NCBI GenBank assembly: GCA_964447105.1
Contig: CAYURH010000017.1
Span: forward strand, 1-25,822
Source of the DNA: CAYURH01 sp964447105
GTDB lineage: Bacteria; Patescibacteriota; Saccharimonadia; Saccharimonadales; EFPC-124
Reading direction: 5' to 3'
Length of the DNA: 25,822 nt
Shown piece after piece: positions 15,116 through 21,339 of the stretch (positions are counted from its first letter, which is position 1; the number at the start of each line of letters is the position of its first letter). Under the pieces are notes generated by a model. That model searched no databases and was not told the DNA's origin. It saw only the letters and a program-made list of their open reading frames with translations. Made by a program: the position numbers and the translations under genes.

Positions 15116-15478
15116 CTATTCCTTGGTTTTTTCTTTTTCTTCTTCTTTTTCTTTTTCGGCGGCTTCAGCTTCTGCTTTGGCGGCCAAGGCGCGTGGGTCT
15201 ACTGCAGTGAGTAGGTGGCGCAACACCTCGTCGGTGATATTCAGCGTACTCTGCAACTTCTTGATAGCGTCAGCTGGCAAGCTGAGTTCGAAATACACAT
15301 AGACCGCAAAATCTTCTTTGTTGATGCGGTATGCAAGTTTGCGCTTGCCCCAGTTGTCTTCTTTGGTGATCTCACCTTTGTTGTCGGCAATAATTTTGCG
15401 CAACTTGGTGAGTGGTTTTTCCAGATCAATCTCGAGATCTGGGTGTAGCAATACGACGAGTTCGTAATCGCGATTCAC
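15116..15478 (-). CDS. rpsF: Small ribosomal subunit protein S6
   Basis: A 120-residue S6 with the family start NRDYELVVLLHPDLEIDLEKPL, the core WGKRKLAYRINKEDFAVYVYFEL, and an added Lys/Glu-rich tail of about 25 residues (KAEAEAAEKEKEEEKEKTKE). I place the start at GTG 15476-15478, 4 bases after GGGAGG; a start at ATG 15490 would add four residues (MGGN) that are actually the ribosome binding site. First gene of its operon, with a clear promoter and a leader hairpin that may be the S6:S18 autoregulatory element. Confidence 0.95.
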   Translation of the reverse strand: MNRDYELVVLLHPDLEIDLEKPLTKLRKIIADNKGEITKEDNWGKRKLAYRINKEDFAVYVYFELSLPADAIKKLQSTLNITDEVLRHLLTAVDPRALAAKAEAEAAEKEKEEEKEKTKE

Positions 15479-15493
15479 GTTTCCTCCCATGGA

Positions 15494-15512
15494 ATCTGGC
15501 TCGGGGCCAGAT
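15494..15512 (-). promoter_or_regulatory. rpsF leader hairpin, possible S6:S18 binding element
   Basis: A perfect 7-bp stem (ATCTGGC/GCCAGAT) with a 5-base C-rich loop ends a few bases before the rpsF ribosome binding site. In many bacteria the rpsF leader binds the S6:S18 dimer to repress translation; this is a positional candidate, and I could not verify the consensus. Confidence 0.4.
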
Positions 15513-15552
15513 GCGTACGATATATTCGGACGCGGTTAGTTATTATGGGGTA

Positions 15553-15581
15553 ATTATACCGTAAATAATCAGTTATCGCAA
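15553..15581 (-). promoter_or_regulatory. rpsF operon promoter
   Basis: Minus strand TTGCGA (15576-15581), a 17-base spacer and a perfect TATAAT (15553-15558). The leader is about 70 bases. It is back to back with the promoter of the 144-residue gene on the plus strand. Confidence 0.75.
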
Positions 15582-15589
15582 CGATAATA

Positions 15590-15618
15590 TTGACCGCCAA
15601 ATCATATCATGTTATAGA
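15590..15618 (+). promoter_or_regulatory. Promoter of the 144-residue gene
   Basis: TTGACC (15590-15595), 17 bases, TATAGA (15613-15618), with a TGT extension before the -10. The leader is about 26 bases and includes AAGGAG. Confidence 0.65.
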
Positions 15619-15650
15619 TTATATATCTATCCGTCACTAAGGAGTGTGCA

Positions 15651-16085
15651 GTGGACAGACCTCTGCAGCTAGTGATACAGCGTGATCAAGATGGCTATGT
15701 GGAGTCGGTAGAGGCCACCGGTGCTGCCGATGACATCTGCGACATGCTTGAAACGCTGGTAACAGGGCTCGAACTCGCAACTCGAATAAACATGATTCCG
15801 CTCGTCATGAACCATGTCGTGGCCTACAACATCGTGATGATCGCAGCACTGATAGACGCCCTCCCCCAGGAGGATGTGCGACGGACAGATTACATTCGCG
15901 CCCTTAGACGCTGGGCGCGTTCGACACACCGCTATATGGAGGAGCAGCGGACTCTGTTCGACAACGCTCGTGAACATCACGATCCCAACGCCGGAGAAGC
16001 TGGCGGTCACTATGGCCGCTTGTACTTCCGATACCAGTGGCGCAAGCACATCAACCCGGAGTTTCCTGCTCTCCCGAGCACCTAA
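15651..16085 (+). CDS. Hypothetical cytoplasmic protein, GC-rich single-gene unit (144 aa)
   Basis: GTG start at 15651, 6 bases after AAGGAG. The 144-residue product has no signal peptide and no membrane helix. Residues about 20-75 are predicted helical and fairly hydrophobic (ICDMLETLVTGLELATRINMIPLVMNHVVAYNIVMIAALIDALP is one long stretch, split here by no obvious break), then a charged Arg/Glu/His-rich part with RRTDYIRALRRWARSTHRYMEE. I recognise no family. It has its own promoter and a textbook terminator that begins within its stop codon. The codons are GC-rich compared with ssb and rpsF. Confidence 0.75.
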   Translation: MDRPLQLVIQRDQDGYVESVEATGAADDICDMLETLVTGLELATRINMIPLVMNHVVAYNIVMIAALIDALPQEDVRRTDYIRALRRWARSTHRYMEEQRTLFDNAREHHDPNAGEAGGHYGRLYFRYQWRKHINPEFPALPST

Positions 16086-16137
16086 GCTCCACCCGCACAA
16101 GAAACAGCTCCATCTGTGCGGGTGGAGCTGTTTTCTT
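16085..16137 (+). terminator. Strong intrinsic terminator of the 144-residue gene
   Basis: A perfect 15-bp stem, AGCTCCACCCGCACA (16085-16099) and its complement (16115-16129), with a 15-base loop and then GTTTTCTTT. It separates this gene from ftsK, which is convergent and stops at 16146. Confidence 0.85.
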
Positions 16138-16145
16138 TACTCGTC

Positions 16146-18299
16146 TTATTCTGGGTCGCCTGGGTTGCCCATGACATCGTCCAGGCTAGTGATGAGCACA
16201 TCACGCGGGCGGGCGCCATCAGCCGGGCCGATAATCCCCTGTTCTTCCATAGTTTCGATCAGGCGCGCGGCGCGAGCATAGCCCACGCGCAAACGGCGCT
16301 GCAACAGGCTGGCGCTGGCTTTGCCGCTTTCGATCACGCAGCGCACAGCGTCTTTGTACATATCGTCGTCGCCACCGCCATCGTAATCCATGACAATCCC
16401 GCCTTTGCCGTTGAGCTGCACTGGCTGGGCAATGATTTCTTCGTCGTACTGTGGTGGGCGCTGCATGCGCAGGTGGTCGCCAACTTTAATGACTTCGGGG
16501 TCGTCGACAAATGCAGCCTGGATACGGCGCGGTTTGTTCATGTCGGCGGTTTGCAACAACATGTCACCTTTGCCCAGCAATTTCTCGGCACCCATGTGAT
16601 CTAAAATGGTGCGGCTGTCGATTTGGCTGGCAACAGTAAAAGCAATACGCGCGGGTATGTTGGCTTTGATCAAACCAGTGATTACGTCGACTGACGGACG
16701 CTGTGTGGCAAGCACTAGGTGAATGCCGACAGCGCGGGCTTTTTGAGCCAAACGCACGATCAGGGCTTCGACATCACGCGCAGCCATCATCATAAGGTCG
16801 GCCAACTCATCGATCACGATCACGATGTATGGCATGCGCTCATCGGTCTTCATGCTGTTGTAACCACCAATATTGCGCACTTTTTCTTCGGCGAGCAATG
16901 TGTAGCGGCGCTCCATTTCGTTGACCGCCCATTTGAGTGCGCTGATACATTTTTCGGGTTCGGTAATCACCGGTGTAAGCAAGTGCGGGATGTCGTTGTA
17001 CGGCGTGAGCTCCACCTGTTTGGGGTCCACCAAGATGAGTTTTAGATCACTGGGGCTGTTGCGGTATAGCAGGCTGGTGAGCACGGTGTTGATCATGACC
17101 GATTTACCAGAGCCGGTAGCACCGGCAATCAGCACGTGCGGCATCTTGTCGAGCTCCCCTATGACAGGGTCGCCTGCAATATCGCGGCCGATAGCAAAAC
17201 TGAGCGGCGAGCTGGCCGATTGCCACTGCTCCGAATTCAACACACCATATAGACGCACATCGGCAGCTTTGCGGTTAGGCACCTCTATACCCACGGCGCG
17301 TTGACCAGGAATTGGCGCTTCAATACGAATAGCCGATGCCGCCAGGTTGAGTGCAATGTTGGTCTCGAGCTGCGTAATACGTGTCAGCTTTACACCAGCT
17401 GGCGGTTTGAGGGTGTACTGCGTGACTTTGGGGCCAATGTTGGCGCCTTCCATCTCAACATCAATACTAAATTCGGCCAAGGTGTCGTGAATAATCTGAG
17501 CATTGTGCTTCACATCACCAGCATCAGCCGGCTGTTGATGCTTTTCGAGCAAATCAATACTCGGCGCCTGCCAATCCGGATCGTTCGTACTTGTGAGCGC
17601 CGCTTGGTCGGTTTGCGGCGCGCGCTCCATACTGTTTTTGAACGAACCGCGCGATTGCATGGTGGGTACACCTTCGTTGAGCTTGAGTTCGCCAATCGAT
17701 TTTTTGTCCATCATGGCGGCTTTTTCGGCGATTTCGCGGTTGTGCTCTTCTTCGCTCACTTCACGGCGGAAAATACTTACGAACCAACGCACCACATCAA
17801 GTGGCGACAACTTAAGTACAAACAAACTGGTGATAAACGCCAGTACAAACAATATGATGCCGCTCGTTTTGGCGTCGAGCAGGCTGAGCATCAGCCCGTC
17901 TACCGCGTAGCCCACTACACCGCCGCCGGTACCGTTGGTGGCCACTTGCAGGCTTTGGGGATCGGCTGCGAACAAATTTATAAATGAGGCCAGTTCAACC
18001 AAAAACAAAATAGCAGCGATAATGACGACTGTTGGCAGCCGATTATCTTCTGCCCTAAAGATAGCGATTGCCATATAGACGGCCACGACAGGGAGTACAA
18101 AAATTGTCCACCCCAGCGCCCAAAGCAGCGCCACGTGGAGTGCCTCTAGCACCGGTCCGCCCGTTCCTATCAGAGCCAGCAGCACCAGTAGTGCAAAAAG
18201 CAACAGCACCACCGCCGTCGCTTGCTGCCAAAAACCTGTAGGCAGTTGGTGCTGCGCGGCGTGAACCTTTTTGCTAGAACGACGTTTTTTTCTACCCAT
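16146..18299 (-). CDS. ftsK: DNA translocase FtsK/SpoIIIE
   Basis: A 717-residue protein. An Arg/Lys-rich start leads into four membrane helices (about residues 25-180), a short linker, then the RecA-like motor: Walker A GATGSGKS at 393-400 and Walker B VIVIDELADL near 495. The C-terminal winged-helix gamma domain (AVRCVIESGKASASLLQRRLRVGYARAARLI, split across about residues 645-690) recognises KOPS-type DNA sites. It pumps chromosome ends through the septum during division. The linker is short compared with E. coli FtsK, as usual for SpoIIIE-like forms. TACAAT on the minus strand (18310-18315) ends 10 bases before the ATG. Confidence 0.97.
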   Translation of the reverse strand: MGRKKRRSSKKVHAAQHQLPTGFWQQATAVVLLLFALLVLLALIGTGGPVLEALHVALLWALGWTIFVLPVVAVYMAIAIFRAEDNRLPTVVIIAAILFLVELASFINLFAADPQSLQVATNGTGGGVVGYAVDGLMLSLLDAKTSGIILFVLAFITSLFVLKLSPLDVVRWFVSIFRREVSEEEHNREIAEKAAMMDKKSIGELKLNEGVPTMQSRGSFKNSMERAPQTDQAALTSTNDPDWQAPSIDLLEKHQQPADAGDVKHNAQIIHDTLAEFSIDVEMEGANIGPKVTQYTLKPPAGVKLTRITQLETNIALNLAASAIRIEAPIPGQRAVGIEVPNRKAADVRLYGVLNSEQWQSASSPLSFAIGRDIAGDPVIGELDKMPHVLIAGATGSGKSVMINTVLTSLLYRNSPSDLKLILVDPKQVELTPYNDIPHLLTPVITEPEKCISALKWAVNEMERRYTLLAEEKVRNIGGYNSMKTDERMPYIVIVIDELADLMMMAARDVEALIVRLAQKARAVGIHLVLATQRPSVDVITGLIKANIPARIAFTVASQIDSRTILDHMGAEKLLGKGDMLLQTADMNKPRRIQAAFVDDPEVIKVGDHLRMQRPPQYDEEIIAQPVQLNGKGGIVMDYDGGGDDDMYKDAVRCVIESGKASASLLQRRLRVGYARAARLIETMEEQGIIGPADGARPRDVLITSLDDVMGNPGDPE

Positions 18300-18415
18300 A
18301 GATGTTTGTATTGTATCCCTAACGACTGGGGTTTACTATGAACATATTGTAGCAGTTTTTACATTAAAACGCAAACCTGTTTCATTGTGCAGCTATCACT
18401 CTTTGTTGTTGTGTT

Positions 18416-18448
18416 GTGGTGGCGGGGCGATGTACACCCCGCCACCAC
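18416..18448 (-). terminator. Perfect 12-bp GC hairpin after the 287-residue lipoprotein gene
   Basis: GTGGTGGCGGGG (18416-18427), loop of 9, exact complement (18437-18448), 5 bases past the minus-strand stop. It lacks a U-tract on the minus strand (AACACAACAACAAAG follows). Confidence 0.6.
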
Positions 18449-18453
18449 TCGGT

Positions 18454-19317
18454 TCACTTCTTGGGCCAGTAGCGGCGGACGCACGCACCCGGCGTAGCCT
18501 GAGTGAACCCATGGTCGATAGCTTCGCGGTACACCGAGTCCGGCGTCCCGCTGCCATCGACGCCACCGCCGAACAGCACCGTCAGTGATCCCACCACCGT
18601 GCCGCGGTCCAGCCCGGCTGCGTACGCAAACGCTCCAGCCAGGCAGTACCCAAAGATCTGGCCTATCACCCAGTGGTCACCCTTCATCGCTTCGATGTCC
18701 GGGAAGTCGGGCAGGCCGTCCCACAGGCTTAGGGCGTGGTTGTGCACCTCGATCATGTACGTCTCGCCCCAACGGGCAGCGAGCCACACGAACAGCGCTT
18801 CTTCCACCTGCGCCGTTCCGTAAGAGGGCAAAGCCTTGGCCCAGCGCTGGCTGACACGGCTGTTCGACAGGTAGTACTTGCCGAAACCACCATCGAGCGG
18901 GCACCAGAACGGGTCCGACTTGATGGTAACCGACGCCACCTTGTTGCCGTCGATGATATTGCGATCGAGACACTTGGTACTGAGTGGTTGGCCGTTGACG
19001 GTCACCACCCGATGATCACGAAGGTGATGCTGGTCGACCCCCAACTTCATGAGGTACTGTTGCCAGCGCTGGGTGAAATCGGCCCGATTCAGAAACGCTT
19101 GCAACGTGGCCGAATCCGGCACACCCCGAAGGCCCTGATCGAGCTGGAGCAGCTGGCCGTCCGGCTTCACACCGTACAACGCAGCCACCTGAGCGACAGC
19201 CTTGGTGGGGTCAGGTTTGACCGGCTCGCCGCCCGGCGAATCGTGGGGCTGGCCACCGCAGCCAAGCACGAACACAAGGGCGGTCAGGCCAATCATCCAC
19301 CATCTGAACTTGCTCAC
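18454..19317 (-). CDS. Putative lipoprotein, degenerate neutral zinc metallopeptidase-like (287 aa)
   Basis: GTG start at 19315-19317, 5 bases after GAGGAG. The signal peptide ends in the lipobox VLGC, so Cys20 would be lipidated, followed by a Pro/Gly-rich linker. By eye the C-terminal half follows the layout of the putative neutral zinc metallopeptidase (YpfJ-type) family: FWCPLDGGFGKYYLS, a helix at the expected HExxH position, then YCLAGAFAYAAGLDRGTVVGSL, and HGFTQATPGAC. The expected HExxH is not there; the region reads MIEVHNHALSL. If the homology is right, the enzyme is inactive or uses altered ligands. Codons are GC-rich, and the unit has its own promoter and closing hairpin. Confidence 0.75.
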   Translation of the reverse strand: MSKFRWWMIGLTALVFVLGCGGQPHDSPGGEPVKPDPTKAVAQVAALYGVKPDGQLLQLDQGLRGVPDSATLQAFLNRADFTQRWQQYLMKLGVDQHHLRDHRVVTVNGQPLSTKCLDRNIIDGNKVASVTIKSDPFWCPLDGGFGKYYLSNSRVSQRWAKALPSYGTAQVEEALFVWLAARWGETYMIEVHNHALSLWDGLPDFPDIEAMKGDHWVIGQIFGYCLAGAFAYAAGLDRGTVVGSLTVLFGGGVDGSGTPDSVYREAIDHGFTQATPGACVRRYWPKK

Positions 19318-19342
19318 GAGTACTCCTCGCGTTTCACAATCT

Positions 19343-19362
19343 CAGCCACGTGCGGCTGCACG
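19343..19362 (-). other. Two overlapping hairpins in the lipoprotein gene leader
   Basis: CAGCC/GGCTG (19343-19347, 19354-19358) and CGTGC/GCACG (19349-19353, 19358-19362) are mutually exclusive 5-bp stems in the 5' untranslated region, upstream of GAGGAG. They could be alternative folds or a simple 5' stabiliser. Confidence 0.35.
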
Positions 19363-19381
19363 CAGCAAAATGCGCAGGACT

Positions 19382-19410
19382 ACCATACACTATCCGAGGC
19401 AACCTGTAAA
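19382..19410 (-). promoter_or_regulatory. Promoter of the 287-residue lipoprotein gene
   Basis: Minus strand TTTACA (19405-19410), 17-base spacer, TATGGT (19382-19387). The same TTTACA -35 and spacing are used by the 67-residue exported protein gene. Confidence 0.55.
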
Positions 19411-19419
19411 TGATAAGCT
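19411..19419 (+). promoter_or_regulatory. Extended -10 for the 141-residue gene
   Basis: TGATAAGCT (TGn plus TAAGCT) ends 6 bases before the ATG at 19426, predicting a leaderless mRNA. It abuts the divergent lipoprotein promoter with no base between. Confidence 0.45.
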
Positions 19420-19425
19420 TATTAT

Positions 19426-19851
19426 ATGGAACATGATCAACCCCGCCCAGATGGGCCCGAACACGAAGCTCCTCCATCTATTGAGGCCCTGCTCGCAACG
19501 TGGGGAGTTGTCGAAACAGAAGAAGCCGCCCGCTTGCGGCCCGATGCAGTTGCCGGCCTTATGGAAGGAGACGTCCAACCGGCCCTCGCCTATCGCAGAG
19601 AAATCGAAAAACTACTTCGCGAGCGCCCACAAGGCGAACCGTACCAACAGACCCAAATCGGTATTTTAATTGCTGTTGCAATACTCCGACGCGATGCCGC
19701 GTTGGCAAGCGAAAATCCCGACCTATTAGAGAAATATTTGGACGATCTATGGGATGCGCGCACTTTAGCGCTCAACTGTGACTACCCCGACATTGTTGAT
19801 GCAATACGGACAGAAGCATGGCGCTTTGACCCGCCTAGCGATAATTTGTAA
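19426..19851 (+). CDS. Hypothetical acidic protein (141 aa)
   Basis: A soluble, acidic, mostly helical protein with no signal peptide. The N-terminal 20 residues are His/Pro/Glu-rich (MEHDQPRPDGPEHEAPPS), the rest reads as helices (SIEALLATWGVV; ALAYRREIEKLL; TQIGILIAVAILRRDAALA; DLLEKYLDDLWDARTLALN). I recognise no family. There is no ribosome binding site; the start codon follows an extended -10 by 6 bases. Its 3' end overlaps the 3' end of convergent yajQ by 17 bases, with no terminator between them. Base composition is like the housekeeping genes rather than the GC-rich set. Confidence 0.75.
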   Translation: MEHDQPRPDGPEHEAPPSIEALLATWGVVETEEAARLRPDAVAGLMEGDVQPALAYRREIEKLLRERPQGEPYQQTQIGILIAVAILRRDAALASENPDLLEKYLDDLWDARTLALNCDYPDIVDAIRTEAWRFDPPSDNL

Positions 19852-20335
19852 AACTCAACGGAAAATCAAAATCCTGCGCCTCTAGCAAGCTCATTACCCC
19901 TTGTAGCTCGTCTTTTTTGGAGCTGGTCACACGCACTTCGGCGCCTTGGATTTGGGCTTTGACTTTGGGGAAATTGTCGCGCAGCAGGGCTGTGATTTTT
20001 TTGGCTTTGTCTTGATCGAGGCCTTTTTTGAAAGGCACATCTTGGGTGGTCTTCATGTTGCTGGTGGTGGGTGGTTTGCTGGTGTCCAATGTTTTTTGGC
20101 TGACGCCGCGCAGACCGAATTTTTTGCGCACGGTGTCCAGAATAGCATCCACCGCATAATTATTGTCCCCTACCACTGTCAGGCCAGTTTTGTCGGCGTC
20201 ACGAAATTCCAGGCTGGCGCTGGTGCCTTTCATGTCATAGCGGTTGATCAATTCACGCTTGGCCTGATCCACGGCGTTAATTACTTCAGCCAAATTGTAG
20301 TCACTTACGATATCGAAAGAAAATGTAGAAGCCAT
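19835..20335 (-). CDS. yajQ: YajQ family nucleotide-binding protein
   Basis: A 166-residue YajQ/DUF520 protein of normal length: N-terminal STFSFDIVSDYNLAEVINAVDQAKREL, the conserved RYDMKGTSASLEF, and the C-terminal KVKAQIQGAEVRVTSSKKDELQ ... FDFPLSFTNYR. Members bind nucleotides or RNA, and some bind cyclic di-GMP; the role here is unknown. The mRNA looks leaderless: TGCTATAAT ends 8 bases before the ATG with no Shine-Dalgarno site. The 3' end overlaps the convergent 141-residue gene. Confidence 0.95.
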   Translation of the reverse strand: MASTFSFDIVSDYNLAEVINAVDQAKRELINRYDMKGTSASLEFRDADKTGLTVVGDNNYAVDAILDTVRKKFGLRGVSQKTLDTSKPPTTSNMKTTQDVPFKKGLDQDKAKKITALLRDNFPKVKAQIQGAEVRVTSSKKDELQGVMSLLEAQDFDFPLSFTNYR

Positions 20336-20343
20336 GATTGTAA

Positions 20344-20352
20344 ATTATAGCA
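20344..20352 (-). promoter_or_regulatory. Extended -10 promoter of yajQ
   Basis: Minus strand TGCTATAAT, identical to the pilM and udg elements, ending 8 bases upstream of the ATG. Confidence 0.6.
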
Positions 20353-20408
20353 AACATCATACCCGTCAGCCGTTAAGTTAACTTTCTATTGTAGTTGAGG
20401 GCAAACAG

Positions 20409-20417
20409 TGTTATCTT
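20409..20417 (+). promoter_or_regulatory. Candidate extended -10 of the methyltransferase gene
   Basis: TGTTATCTT, 34 bases before the ATG. No good -35 at the usual distance. Confidence 0.35.
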
Positions 20418-20451
20418 CAGATGCATCGCATTCCAACGAAAGGAGCGAAGC

Positions 20452-21198
20452 ATGACACAATGGTTCGAAAACGACACTTTCTGGAAAGAACTATACCCTT
20501 ATATGTTCGACGTAGGCCGCTTAGCCCGTACGTCTAGCGAAATAAAGGGCGTTGTTGCATTGGCACGCTTGCAGAAAAACGATTACATTTTGGATGTAGG
20601 TTGCGGGAATGGCCGCCACCTTATCGAACTGGCACGGCTGGGCTTTGTTCACCTTACCGGTATTGATCGAAGTAACTTTTTGCTTTCGATTGCTCAAAAA
20701 GACGCAAGACAAATCGGGGCTATGGTTCAGTTCGAAAATGCCGATATGCGCAGCTATAAACAGCCGGATAAATTCAGTGTTGTCTTAAACTTATTCTCTT
20801 CTTTCGGATATTTTGACGACCCCAAAGACAACCAATTGGTTATTAAAAACGCATTCGATTCGCTCCAATCAAAAGGGCGGATGCTTATCGATGTCCGGAG
20901 TCGAGAACATTTTATAAATCATTTCGACCAAAACGGACACGCCGAAATCGCCGACGCAACGGTCGACACACATCGTGAACCGCTCGATGGTTTTAGGCGC
21001 ATCAAAAACACGTGGATGATTACAAAAAACGGTCACTCAAAATCATACGAATTTACACATTGGGCCTACGACCCACAAGAGTTGTTGACCATGTGCAAAC
21101 AGGCCGGTTTTACTACATGCGCCACTTACGGGGGCTTTGATGGACGCCCTTATACGCTCGACACAAATAGACTGATCATTGTTGCACAAAAAAATTAG
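20452..21198 (+). CDS. Class I SAM-dependent methyltransferase
   Basis: A 248-residue Rossmann-type methyltransferase. Motif I is ILDVGCGNGRH (46-56), with an acidic residue at the end of strand 2 (TGIDRS) and a motif IV-like FSVVLNLFSSFGYFDD. The C-terminal domain is beta-rich (SKSYEFTHWAYDPQELLTMCKQAGF) and ends in RLIIVAQKN. The substrate is unknown; small-molecule methyltransferases of this layout are common. The start at ATG 20452 is chosen because AAAGGAG lies 6 bases upstream; the frame is open to 20395 but those residues look non-coding. It stands alone between divergent yajQ and convergent RNase J. Codons are more A/T-rich than the neighbours, so transfer is possible. Confidence 0.9.
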   Translation: MTQWFENDTFWKELYPYMFDVGRLARTSSEIKGVVALARLQKNDYILDVGCGNGRHLIELARLGFVHLTGIDRSNFLLSIAQKDARQIGAMVQFENADMRSYKQPDKFSVVLNLFSSFGYFDDPKDNQLVIKNAFDSLQSKGRMLIDVRSREHFINHFDQNGHAEIADATVDTHREPLDGFRRIKNTWMITKNGHSKSYEFTHWAYDPQELLTMCKQAGFTTCATYGGFDGRPYTLDTNRLIIVAQKN

Positions 21199-21339
21199 GC
21201 ATACCACCCTTCAACCCACAACAATGCACAACCTTATGCTAAAAAGTGACCCTGCCATTGCGTCCAACCTTTGTTTTTGACGCAGTTATAAAACTGTACT
21301 GCATCTTAGTGACAGGATTAATAACCAAAATGAGTGAGC

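Noticed and set aside
15669..16100. 143-residue minus-strand frame opposite the 144-residue gene
   Set aside because: The plus-strand gene has the promoter, Shine-Dalgarno site and terminator; the antisense frame has none.
21199..21339. Possible small RNA or short gene between the methyltransferase and RNase J genes
   Set aside because: Only an 18-codon frame and no clear promoter or terminator hairpin were seen.
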